The notes under the pieces are model-generated. The model made no database searches. It was not told the DNA's origin and was given only the letters and a program-made list of their open reading frames with translations. Made by a program: the position numbers and the translations under genes. This document shows positions 44,297 to 55,696 of a stretch of DNA of 64,000 nucleotides, in pieces; position 1 is the first letter of the stretch, and every line of letters begins with the position of its first letter. This DNA comes from Thozetella sp. PMI_491 (taxonomy: Eukaryota; Ascomycota; Sordariomycetes; Chaetosphaeriales; Chaetosphaeriaceae), in assembly GCA_021432635.1 (NCBI GenBank), contig MU270031.1:1065994-1129993 (forward strand), written 5' to 3'.

Positions 44297-47200
44297 AGCA
44301 GGGCGTGACGAAGCATCTCGTAGTCTGTAGTCGTCCAATCGACTCGTGTGATCCGAAGCAATGGGATGCTGGGCCTGTGGGCACCTCACCGACCGGCCTC
44401 GTCTCACCTATACTAGTCCCCACACGAGCTATATACCGAGCTCCTGACCTCATCTTGGGCAGCCGCGTACGCGTGGAGGCGCGGCGATGCGTACGCCGAG
44501 ACCTCGCGTGGGACTGATGCTAGTTAATAGGCCCTCGGTGCGCACACGGTGGAGGCAGAGGAACACTGTGCTCCGAAGAGCGAAGGCTGCCCGCCCTAGC
44601 GCTTCCTATAGTCTGTAAGACGACCCACACGCGGACTTGCGTGGCCGGTCCTAGTCATAAGACATCCGGGGGATACGCAAGGCCGATATTGGCCTTTCGT
44701 GCCAGAAACCAAACATATGCACAATGCCATGTTCGCGGGAGTTGCCTAAGACCACGGTATAGTGCGAGCCCTCCTACACGCGTGTGTAGCCGAGATTGTT
44801 GACGGTTTCAGTCTATTCAACGCGATGCTAGCGGCACCCTCTCTATACTGTCCGCCGTGGTATGATATCTCGGCACCGTCTAAGCTTCTCCCTGCTCCAC
44901 GATCTCAGGAGTCCCGGAAGGGGCGCCTGGGTTCTGTCGTGCAACCACCGGGCCGGCCGCGCTGCCGAGAGAAGCCTGGTCTATAATCGCACGGGCATCG
45001 CCGTTCCCCCATCTGCTTCATGTTTCAATGCTCTTCAGCCGAGCCAGCGCAAGCTCAGATTTCCAGGCTGCTGGCGACCCACGACGGCAAGGCACAGCGC
45101 CATGATTTGCCCGCGAGATTAGCCTCTATCGCTTTGCCCGTCGCGGGACGCGTTTGATCGCGAACAAAATCAAAGGGGGGAGAAGACGCCGAAGGCCAAA
45201 GGGAATCCCAGATGCCGGTTCGCTTGCGCGGCACGGGCAGACCGTGTTCCTTGTGGCCTTCCACCTTCCCCAGATTCGTTCTTGGGTTGGGCTCTCTAGA
45301 AATAGAGGCAAAGGGAGAACATAGAACTCGCTGGCAGAATGCACTGGGGGCGGGTCTAGCTGAAACATGTCGTCTCTACGGCTGGCAATTGGCCAGCGGA
45401 GGCAAGCTGGGACGAGCTGCACATCAGATCAATCCTGGGTCTGTTCGCTAGAGTGGCTGATTTTGATGCTATGTAGCAAAATCGTAGCGCATGCGGAGGG
45501 GAGAGCACAGAACAAGAAGGTTCTGTGGTGCCCGCATGCAGCGTGGGATCGGACGGGGTTGGGGCAGCTTGACTCGTCCCGTGAGACGGGAACGCCATCG
45601 TCATGATCTCCACCGCATGTTTGCCGGGCCAAGCCTTGGTTAGGCGTTTGATATGCCGTCGCAGCTCGAGGCTCACCTTGACCTGCCTGTGACCCAGTGT
45701 CTTTCTCTACGAAGCCACACCTATAGGGCATATAGTTACAGGCCAGCCTACTCCGGAAGCCTAGGGATGGGAGCAGATGCTCCTGCACCAGAGGCCAGGG
45801 CGGTGATTGGGGCGCAGCGTTGTTCCAGCGGCAGTTGCGAGTTTGGGAACGCCACAAGAGCGATCTTGGCACAGGGGTGGGCTGGCCAAGTCCTGCCAAG
45901 TTGGAGAGACGGTCCGTGTAGCAATATATGCGCGGACGGAGGGTGATGCTGGCTGGGTTGCGGACTGTGCAAGGGCAGCGCGCGAGAGAAAGCGGTTGAG
46001 GCAGGATGGCCCTGGGAGATTTGCACGGACGGATGAGCAGTCCATTACCTAGGATTGTTCAATTGTCCGGTCTTGCTAGGAACAGGCAAGTGGCACGCCC
46101 CATCGTTGGGGAGGGAGCATGCTACCGTATGTAGTATCCACCGATTGGAGAGCCACTGAGAGGGAGCACCGGAGCCCTCGACAAGGGAGATGGGGGAAGG
46201 AGAGGGGGGAGGGGTGGCTCTAGTTGAGATATCCAAAATGAGACGGGCCATGTTGTTGCGTGAAATGCCATCGAAAATGGCACCTGACCTGGCTGGCCTG
46301 GGACATTTCTTGGGCAAAAGAAATTGCATAGCACCGGCAGCCCAGAGCTTTCTCGCCGCGCCCCGCCCCCCGGTAAATGTACGATAACGAAAACTCGCCC
46401 AATCTGGCATCTCACGGAGCAGAGGCGGCGCGCGTCCTCGCCCTCGTCGGTGGTTCATTGCTGCAGATGCTGCAGATGTGGCTTGCTGGGATAGACCGAC
46501 AGGGACGTGGGGGAGGGGGGAGGGGCCAAGCAGGAAGCTCTAGGGAGGAGGATTGGCCAATCTTGACAGCGTGTGGTAGCGACTAGCACATGCAAGCTGG
46601 GGCCGAGAGCAACGGGGCCAACGGAGAGTTCGTATCGCTGCGTCACTTCGGCTGATCGCCGGCCCCTCCACGGGATGGATTCGTAATGCTCCTTCTCTGC
46701 CCCTTTTCGTCAGGTCGCGAGACACGGCGTGAGACAGGCTGTCTCTGGATGGGCTATAGCGACGAGAGAGGCGGCCGCTTGGGAGGTATCAGGGCACTAC
46801 TGAAGAGTTTCGGCTACGTAGGAAGAAGCAAAATAGCGACCGAAGTGTCGGTGGCCGGGTGACGGTGGAATAGTGATCCGCATCGATGATGCAAGGCGCC
46901 CGCCGACGCACGGTGGATGGCCGACGGTGTTCTGCGTCATCACCCAGCCGCCTTTGAAACAGATCCCAGCCAGACCCAGCTTTTCCAGCCAAGCCAGCAT
47001 ACCTGCCTCTGCGCTATGTACTCTGTGCATGCGTAGTAGGTGTATGAGGGTACTGTACATAGTCGTCGTGTCGTGTGGTACGCCGAATAGGCGGCGGCAG
47101 TGCAAGGATGCCGCCGGGAAGGTGCACAATCGATATTGGCCAGTCTGGCTCCCAGGCTTGCTGTTGCTCCCTCCCGGGCTAGCAGGCCCCTTGACTCGTG

Positions 47201-49363
47201 ATTGTGGGAGCGTCGCACTGTCGAGGGCAGAGAAAGTCCACCTCCAAAACTATTCTAGGCCCTCGAGCGGATCTGTCGGCAGCAGCAGGACAGGCTGCAC
47301 ACCCCCGAGCAAGAGGAAACCCAGCAGCGCCGGGGTGGTACGCTTATTGCCACCGAGCAGAGACCAACCACAGGGAAAAAAAAAAAAGTCGACAGCTCGT
47401 TCGGTGGTCGGCGGCCGCTGGAGCTATCGAGTTGCTCGAGCTCCCAATCTTACTGGCGAGATTTGTGACCTGCCTACCCCAACCTCGCCCCTCCTCGGGC
47501 CTGGACTTCTGGCCACGCCGGCTCACGCCCCCCAGGGCCAGAAACTTGAATACGGCCCAGCATGGCTGGACACGAGCGAGGGGCACGTATTGCATGCACA
47601 GCGCCCGGTGGCTAGCAGCAAGGCACCAGGTAGAAAACAGGAAAGCGCAAGAGGCGGTACCATCCGGGCCTCCTGGACCGTCAAGCTTGGAAGTGCCCCA
47701 TCCACCTTCCCAGGACATCAGGCGTAGATTTGTTTCCTGCATCCGCGGGCCAAGGAAGAAGCGATAGTGGCCGGACTGCGGCCACACCCTCCATTATTTG
47801 ATCGCTCCTTGCCTGTGGGTGGCTAGTTTTGTACTGTGCTGCCCCTACGTAGCAGTACATACATACAGTATCATGCGAATTGCCTTGGCCTAAGTTTCCT
47901 AACGCCTCGGGGCACAAGCAGAACTATTGGAACTTTTTTCGTGGCAGTTACAGTGGCGTGGGCCGTTGACAACGGCCGCGGGTATACAAACTATGCTTGA
48001 CCGTGCCTGAAACGAAGCCGGCGTTGATGAAGACGAGGATGAAGAAGAACCTGATGGTTAAAGGAAAAAAAAGGCGGCCATCTGAGTCGTGGGCTTGGCG
48101 ACTATGAAGCGACCGTGAAGCAGGCTACGGGTACCTTAGCGTGCACATGGCAGCAAAGAACGAAAGGTACGCGAAGACCAGAGAGCGACGCCGAGAAAAA
48201 AAAAAAAGGAGGTAGGAACCAATCTGGGACGCACGCCCCTCCCCTGGTCAAAATAGTACGTCAACTCCGCACGAGGGTGTGACCATAGTGATCGCGACCC
48301 GCTCTCTCAAATTAGGAGCTTGAATTACCCCCTTCCTCCTCCTTCTCCCTCAAGCCACGCCTGCGTCTCTCCCGTTTTACATTTTTCTGCTGTCTGTCTC
48401 CCTTCGGTTTCGATTCAATTCATTCGTTACTGTCCATATTCCACCCGCGTGCTTTGGAGGAAAGGCAATTGGAAAGCTCGACGTCGGTCGCTTCCACAGA
48501 CAACAAAATAATTCAACAGCTCACGGCACCCTCGCTCTGCCGTTGTCGCGTCCCCCCTCGCCCGCGCCGACCAGGGAACAGGAACGGCCCGGTCGACACA
48601 AGAAGCCTTGCAGCTTCTTCCCACGAGACCCCCAAAAAACGTTTTGATCAGCTCCTCACTGGAATTTGACGAGTGAAGAAGGTAGGTTCCCTCATTGGTT
48701 GTCCCCTCTCTCGTTGTCTCTTGGCCATCGCGGGCAGTGGCGTGTTTGTTGTCTTTTCATTTCTCGCTGCCGACTGCATCAACAATCGGGACGCTGCCGT
48801 CGACAACACTACTCGACCTGCGAAAGTCGGTGACGATCTTCCACGGAGCAACCTTACAACCTTCCCTGGCTACTCGAGCTGCCGCCAACAAGAACGCAAC
48901 GACCGCGTCGTACCTCACCGCAGCTCCCAAAAAGAAGCAGCAGATCAAGACGCCCCTCGCCTCGTCGCAGCTTCCTATTCCCACCAGGTGCGGTGCCATA
49001 CCCGAGAAATCAGGACGGAGCGTGGAGCGCCAAGCCGGCCTAGGAACCCTGTTCTTGTTGCCCCGATTGCATGGTCGCGTGGCACTTAGAAAGATTGGCA
49101 CTCCTGGATTACTATCCAACGTTCCCGAGCGCCGAGGTGACTAGACGAACGACGGCCAATATTTCATCTTGGACTGGTGCCCCTTGACGACTTTGGTCAC
49201 TACAGCTGCGCTTGGCTTGCCATCGCGAGATTTCGCCACTCCGGTCACCATTTCACCTCTGGGAGCTTAGGTTCAAACTGCCACTGGCCGCTGGTTGTCA
49301 TTTTTCGCTCGCCTTCTAATCATCGCTTCGGGCTGCTAACCGCTTTGCTCGGACTAGATCACG
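44297..49363. other. Gene-free 5 kb, MAG1 to ECM33
   Basis: This is the longest gene-free stretch in the window. Frames up to about 284 codons (46873-47727) lie in parallel in several phases and on both strands, contain A-runs and GC-rich low-complexity sequence, and show no domain. The last kilobase (from about 48300) is CT-rich and is probably the ECM33 promoter and leader, including a possible 5' UTR intron. I see no gene, tRNA or transposon. Confidence 0.5.
48682..49357 (+). other. Putative 5' UTR intron of ECM33
   Basis: A GTAGGT donor follows GAAGAAG at 48682. A branch-like GCTAAC (49335-49340) and an AG at 49356-49357 lie six bases before the ECM33 ATG. A long leader intron directly before the start is common for highly expressed fungal genes. 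This is inferred from splice-site appearance only. Confidence 0.4.
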
Positions 49364-50677
49364 ATGCTTTCTCAGCAGCTCTTCTCCGCCCTCGCGGTGG
49401 CCGGCTACGTCGCTGGTGAGTTCGACCTCTGAGCTTGTGTCATCCGTAAAGCAGCAGCTAACCTGGGTCCCTCCAGCCCAATCCTCGTGCAGCAGCACCG
49501 TTACCGTCAACAGCCCGGCCGAGGCCACCAACATTGGGTGCTCGACTCTCAAGGGCCTTGTCATTGGTAGCCTGGCTGCTGGTACCGTTGACATTGGATC
49601 TGTCTCGAAGATCACCGATGATCTTGTCGTTCAGGACAATGGCCTCATGATCAACCTCCAGGGCAACTTTCTGTCGTCGATTGGAGGCACATTCAAGATG
49701 GACAACGTCACTGCTGTGACCGCAATCACCATGCCCTCGCTCAACAGCGTTGGTTCAGTCTCGTGGACATCGCTCCCTTACCTCCAGACTCTGTCAATGG
49801 CCCTGACGACGGCCAAGAGCATCATCATCAGCGACACCTTCCTCAGCAGTCTTTCTGGCATCGATGTCGCCAGCCTTGCCACCATGGATATCAACAACAA
49901 CGCCTTCCTGGCCAACTTCACCACGAAGCTTAGCAACCTGTCTGACCATCTCAACGTCAATGCCAACAACAAGGCGCTTGCCCTGTCGTTCCCCGACCTG
50001 ACTTGGATCGCCAATATGACCATCTTGAACGTCGCCTCGTTCTCCGCTCCGGCCCTCGTCACCGTTAATGGATCGGCCAAGTTCGATACCAACTACTTCA
50101 CCTCGTTCACCGCCCCTAACTTGACCTCCACTAAGTCGGGAGATATCTCCTTCGTCGGCAACGAGGCTCTGACGAACATTTCGTTCCCCGTGCTGACCAG
50201 CATCGGTGGTGGCCTGCTGATTGCCAACAACACCAACCTGAGCGCTATCGACGGCTTCTCTAAGCTCAAGGCCATTGGTGGTGCCGTCAAGCTCCGTGGA
50301 AGCTTCAGCGAGTATGTGTTGAGCGCCTGTTGTTTCTCGCCCCCGTCCCTGCAAATGACTGACCGTTTTTTAGCATCGAGTTCCCCGCGCTCGGAGATGT
50401 TAAGGGTGCCTTTGATGCCTCTTCCACTGCCAACATCAATTCCTCGTGCAAGACCCTTGAAGCCCTCAGCGGTACCGGCGGCGGCCACCCGATCCAGGGC
50501 ACCTTCCACTGCACCAGCAACAACGAAACTGCTAACACGGACACCGGCACTGGCACCACTGGCGGCAGCGGTGGCAGCAGCGGCAGTGGCAACAACACGG
50601 CCGCTGGCGTGCAGATCAACCATGCTCTCCTCGGCCTCGGCCTCGCTGTCGTCGGTGGGTTTGCCCACCTGTGGTAA
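49364..50677 (+). CDS. ECM33: GPI-anchored cell wall protein ECM33 family (3 exons)
   Basis: Exons 49364-49415, 49477-50311 and 50374-50677 encode 396 residues. The N terminus MLSQQLFSALAVAGYVAAQS is a signal peptide whose cleavage region spans the first intron. The central part (about 30-330) is a series of degenerate leucine-rich, beta-helix-like repeats (receptor L-domain type), with many N-glycosylation sites. A Ser/Thr/Gly-rich linker (GTGTTGGSGGSSGSGNNTAA) precedes a hydrophobic C terminus (ALLGLGLAVVGGFAHLW), the GPI-attachment signal. Ecm33 proteins sit at the plasma membrane and wall and are needed for wall integrity and hyphal form. The second intron splits the Asp of DIEFPAL. Confidence 0.93.
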
Positions 50678-51724
50678 GCAGTTGGACCATGTACGTTGCG
50701 CGCGAAGAGTTGTAGCTACAGAATTTTATGGATCCCCAGGAAATCGGTGGATGGGAGGCGTTCTTTCGGCCCGTGTGCCCGGGCATTTCTTCCGTCCTGC
50801 GCCGATATTCTATGTACTGCGCAGTGCCCCCTGCCGTATTTTACCACACGTGTCTCGAGTCCATGAGGCACAGCAATCTCAGATTCCCTTGTTTTTCTAT
50901 GGTGCGAATGAAGACGGAGCAGTGGTGACGATACAACCAGGAGAGAGCAGCCGCGCTATCGTATAGTCAGGACTTGGTGTGCGTTGCTGTCCGAATTATT
51001 TCTGCTGGTCTCGAGTGTTTGAGAAATGGGAAAGAGGAAGGAGGTGGTGGACAACGGGATGATGAGAGCCCACAGCATGGCATATGGGCCTCATCTCTCG
51101 ACGCCCTTGCCATACGGAATCTCTATGGACTCGCACACTACACAAGTACAGGACTTCTAGACTTAATAATCGATTTCATTGTTACGACAACCGTAAGCTC
51201 TGCTTGGCCGACTGCCTTCATCTTGAAATAGCTCGTGTGGGGAGTGGCGGTCGTTGGCCTGATATCTTTCTCGCGGCATCTCGCCTTGTCACCATCGAAC
51301 AGAAGGCTACTCGTTGCTTATCGCGCTGCCTTCGATGGAGGGCCTCACTTATTCCTACGAACCCACAAGCTTATTCTATTTTGATCTGGTGGACTGTCCC
51401 GCAAGTCAACTTCCGGTGAGATGAAGGGAGCATAACTCTTCTTTTAGAGAGACGCAATACCCAATCTTCGAGACCAGGGTGTTACGCATTACTAGTTCAG
51501 AACAATTGTGAGAGAGCCTTTACTCTACGGGGGCCAGGGGTCAAATGCCTAACAACTTCTTAACCTATCGTTTGAATCCCGTCCTGCGCCCTCCGCCAAT
51601 TTCATGATGAATAAAAGCCACATGTGACCACTGGGCATCTTGTTCCGAATGGTACCTTGAAACGCCTGCCTCATGCTTCTCATTAATCGTACATAGCCAC
51701 TACAGTCAAACTTTGCGAGGCGCT
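50678..51724. other. Intergenic, ECM33 to SPF45
   Basis: This 1 kb between converging genes presumably holds 3' UTRs. A tRNA-like GTTTGAATCCC at 51564-51574 has no matching arms. I see no gene. Confidence 0.5.
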
Positions 51725-53430
51725 TTAGCTGTAAATGCCTTTTTCGAAGGTCTCCACGTCGTAGAACTTGGCGGTGATGGGGTTGCCGTTGAAGATGCGA
51801 TCTTGAAGAGCATTGACGGCCTGCTGATGGTCAACGCCTGGTTACTTCAACAACAGGAGCAGCGGAGAACTTACTCGTAGAGCAGAAACCTGGTCGGTGA
51901 ACTTGATGAACACTCCCCTCCCCTGCTCCTCGCCTTCTGCGTCAATGTACAACCTCTCTACCCTGCCGTACTTCTCTCCACACTCTTCTCCAATCTCCTG
52001 GCCTAGGCCGGCCTCGATCTCGGCTCGCACATCTGCCATACCGTCGAGCATGCCTCTGAGCACAATCACCTGACTCATCGAGCCAAAGCCCTCGTCGCTG
52101 GCACCAGTGGCAGGCTTCCTCTTGCCGCCGATGATCTTGCCGCGCCCACCCGGCTCAGCCCACCCACCGCCCTCAGCATCAGGCTTCTTGCGTCGCTTCT
52201 CGACCTGAACACGCAGCGCTGAGGTGATGCCGCTCTCGTCGGCACCCAACCCGGAGCCCTTTGTCCAGCCGTACTTAGACATGAGACGCTGCGCGAAACC
52301 AGCCTGCCCGGGGCGGTTGGAGTGCGGGGCGCTTTCCTTGCTGTCACTGCTCTTAATGGGAGGTGGAACATATGCAGAGTCGTCTCCCATTTCGTCGTCT
52401 GCATTTGGATCTTCACCGCTTGCGGGGGCTGTTGGAGGCGGTTCATAACGCACTGGTGCACGAGAGATAATAGCGCCAGGCTGGGGGGGTTCTGGAGGCT
52501 GTACTTCGTCTTCTGGAGGTGGAGGGGGAGGAGGAGGGTTGGGCGATCCAGCGGGCGGGGGGGCGCTGCCAGACATGGCTAGTCGGCGGGTGTAGGCATC
52601 GTCGCCAGTCGCGGCATCGGGGTCCCTGGATGGAGACATAGGAGGAGGTGCAAAGGAGTAGGCTGCTGGAGGCGCAAACTGGTCTAGAGCATATGTCAGT
52701 GAAGTCCTCAAACCTGCCTTCGTTGACCTGTGCAAGGAGTGCTTACTTCCGGCGCCTCTCCTCTCTTCTTCGTCTTCTTCTGACAGCTCATCGCTGTCGT
52801 AACTCCTACGCCGTCTCCTCCGATGGGCATATAGCACAGCCTTCCATTCGCGTACCTCCTGGATTCTCTCGTCACTCCGGAGGTACTCCTCTACTATGGT
52901 AGGCCGCGAGGGGTCATAAATCTCATCCCAATCCGTCTCAGCTGGTCCTTCATCGTCTTTCTTCTTCTTTCTTCGCCGGCCGCCGCGCTGCCGTTTCTCA
53001 ACGTTGCCATAGAGCCACTCGTCCTCCTCAGTTGGCGCCCAGTCAGCAAGTGTGCTGCGCTGGGGGTTTGGTGCCGTGGCGGCTGCAGTCGCGCTCGCAG
53101 TTCCCGTGGCTGGGACGTTGTTGCTGGCAGGGGCGGTGGACGGGGGGGCTTTCGAGAATGCAGACTTGGGTTTGGGCTGTTTGACTTGTGGCCGGCGAAT
53201 GGGCTGGAAGCGGAGAGCTGTGCACGGTTAGGGAAGGCAAGAGAAGGATAGGGAGACCTCTGGCCAGGAAGGGGCGGACCTGGATCGATAAGTTTTTTTG
53301 CCGGAGTGTCCTTGTCGGTGTCGTCTTGCTTGAACGCCACGGACGCGCGAGAAATCGAGCTTGACGAGTCTGCATTGGAGTCGAGTAGATTCGCGTATAG
53401 CGACATACCGCCCTTCTGTGGTGTCGCCAT
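51725..53430 (-). CDS. Splicing factor SPF45/RBM17-like (4 exons)
   Basis: Exons 53280-53430, 52747-53217, 51875-52683 and 51725-51820 on the reverse strand give about 508 residues. The start MATPQKGGMSLYANLL is the usual SPF45 N terminus. A disordered region follows, then DWDEIYDPSRPTIVEEYLRS, a Pro-rich stretch and a G-patch (QAGFAQRLMSKYGWTKGSGL). Last is a C-terminal UHM-type RRM (VIVLRGMLDGMADVRAEIEA, GRGVFIKF) with the RIF motif of UHMs near the end (RIFNGN). SPF45 binds ULM motifs of SF1, U2AF65 and SF3B1 and affects 3' splice-site choice. The last acceptor is CAGCAG, so an extra Gln may be included or not (51823 versus 51820). An in-frame ATG four codons upstream (53442) is possible. 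Confidence 0.92.
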
Positions 53431-54363
53431 TATGGTCAGCAAGGAAATTCAAATCCAGCCCCTAGCTACCCGAAAGAAGCGGCAAGTTCTACGAGCCGTC
53501 TTCGGCATGCGCGAGTCTTCGAAGCTGACGCTGGAGTTGCATGTCAATACCTCAGCCTCGCGGCACGAGGCGTACGGAGGATAAGGGAGGGACTGCACAA
53601 GTGGGGAGCTTTGGCTAGGTACCCTTTCCTAAACCCTAACCCTGATCTTACTTGCCGTTTAGCCCCTGACCTGTATATACACTCCTTTTAGGTGACGAGC
53701 CATTGAGGTTAGTACATGATTGCTGTTTAACCCAGCTGCTCATGAGACCATGTGATGGTGATGCCAACAGAGGCTAGGCCCCTCTATAGCTCGCAGCTCT
53801 GCTCCCCTCGGGCCAAGCCCGCACGGTTGGGTCAAAGGAAAGCACAATCGTCCTGGTCCTCTACGCAGAACATTTGTGTAGCGTGCTTTATCACATGTTG
53901 TCCAAGTGGACTGGAGTTTCATGAGATGCGGTGCTGGCTCTGTTGCCGGGAAAGGCTGGCAAGATGTGAGGTTAGGGTGCTCGTCCTTGAGCTATGGACG
54001 AGCAATCATGTGCCTTGCTCGCGCTCCCCGACGCGCTGGGATCAGATCTCACAGAGTTCCCCATTTTCCGTTCGCACAGATTTGGAATGATAAAACTTTT
54101 GATGGACATAGCTCCGGCTGGCCTTCGAAGGGGAGCCTCGCACGCCTCCTGTGCATTCCCACATCACATCGCAGACGAAGAGCCAAGAGTTGGTTGCTCA
54201 AATGCATGACTTCAATTCCCTCAGAAATCTACGCCGTAGACCCGGCCTGATATCAGCCTTCCATCCGTATGCCGTGTGGTCGAGTATATGGGAACCCGCT
54301 GCCATCCATGCGAGACCAAATCTGGGAGTACAAAGGCAAAAAGAGTCGACGTTGCGAACCGCT
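53431..54363. other. Intergenic, SPF45 to RPP1
   Basis: This is upstream of SPF45 and downstream of RPP1. It contains a telobox at 53628-53643 (separate entry). No gene is seen. Confidence 0.5.
53628..53643 (+). promoter_or_regulatory. Telobox-like CCTAAACCCTAACCCT
   Basis: This lies about 200 bases upstream of the SPF45 start on the opposite strand. It contains AAACCCTAA, the core of telobox elements found in many housekeeping and ribosomal promoters. A role for SPF45 is inferred from position. Confidence 0.45.
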
Positions 54364-54929
54364 TTAGTCGAAGAGACCGAAACCCATGTCATCGTCTGAC
54401 TCCTCCTTCTCTGTAGGAAACGGTCAGTCATCTGCAGGTGCGAGCATTTGGGGGAGACAGGGCGCCACGTACCCTCCTCCTTGGCCTCCTCCTTGGCCTC
54501 CTCAGCAGCACCACCGGCCGCGGCGGCAACGCCACCGGCAGCCGGGGCGGCAGCAGCACCGCCGCCGGATCCGACGTTGGAGAGGAGATCCTTCACGTCC
54601 TTGCCCTCGAGCGCCTATTGGAACCAGGTCCCGGTCAGTCAGGCCATCCCATACCACTTCCTGGCTGCCACTCTCCGGGTCGTCGTACCTTGGCGAAGAG
54701 GCTGGCCCAGATAGGCTCAACATCGACGAGGCCGGCGGCCTTGATGAGCGTTGTCAACTTGTCGGCCTATTGGGTCGAGCAATCTTGTCAGTGCCATACT
54801 TCCAGGGGGGGGCGAACTTTTTGGGCCAGCGTGCGCCGCGGAGTTTCTGGCAACACTTACGGTGATCTCAACGCCGTCGTCGGCGAGGATAAGCGCCGCA
54901 TAGGAGGCTGCGAGCTCGGCGGTAGACAT
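54364..54929 (-). CDS. RPP1: 60S acidic ribosomal stalk protein P1 (4 exons)
   Basis: Exons 54861-54929, 54689-54766, 54473-54614 and 54364-54410 on the reverse strand encode 111 residues. The order is [20 protein letters not shown], a short dimerisation helix region ([20 protein letters not shown]), an Ala/Gly-rich hinge, and the universal acidic end [14 protein letters not shown]1 pairs with P2 on P0 to form the ribosomal stalk that recruits translation GTPases. P2 would lack the [10 protein letters not shown] start. All introns are short and exon phases agree. The second and third introns end in AATAG. Confidence 0.95.
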
Positions 54930-55696
54930 TGTGAACTGTGTGGTTCTTGGTGCAGGTTCTGGTGACCGAGAAAAGTGCTGCACTCGCAATTGTGTGGGAT
55001 GCGATTCAAGATTCAAAGACCGTGAGCCGGGGGGGAAATTATTGGTGCTTCGATTTCGTGTGGGCGAAAACCCTATGTCGACGGCGATTGGTAGGCAGAG
55101 GGAACAAAAGTGGCGCCGTTATCGGCCGGAAAAAGAATATTCCGTCACCAGTTTCTGATTGGCCCGATGCCGGCATCTCCGGGAGCGTCGTGCTGCTGTG
55201 AAGATCCCCCTCAGCTGGGTGCCCCACCTCGGCCTCTCTCACGAACCCCCACCACCTACCGGAGCACCCTGACGTCGCCCAGAACGGTCGTTTGCAGCTG
55301 TTGGACCAAGACACCCCCTGGAAGCGCATTCTGAAAGGCTTTCTCGCCCGACCCAGAACCTGCAGGCTGAGTCAGAGGACCTGTAGATTGGTTCGCTCTT
55401 TGGATTGGCAGCCCTCCAGCTTTCCTTCTTTATTGTCGTCTTGGCGATCTCCATTGCAAGCGTCCCAGGCTAGCCAAAAGAAACACAGCCTTGAGCTCAG
55501 CGCGGGGTTGTGATTGCAAACCTTAGCAGCTAAGACGCCGCCTCATCCGAACCCAGACCCCCGGTTATTGCTCTATCGTTCCCTACTGCGACGCGGCACC
55601 TACCACAAGACATATACTGGTCGACTATCTCCTGCCCCGGCTCGTTGCTTCTCCTCGTCTCTGCATCGCGCGCGCTCCAGCTTCTGCTCTGCGGCG
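54930..55696. promoter_or_regulatory. Divergent promoter region, RPP1/DUF2408 gene
   Basis: This 767-base interval lies between two divergent start codons. No other gene is supported. Confidence 0.4.

Noticed and set aside
46873-47727. 284-codon plus-strand frame in the gene-free tract
   Set aside because: It has no ATG at its start, several competing frames overlap in parallel, and there is no family resemblance or splice support.
51564-51582. tRNA T-loop-like GTTTGAATCCCG
   Set aside because: The flanks do not pair as a T-stem, and no acceptor or anticodon arm can be drawn upstream.
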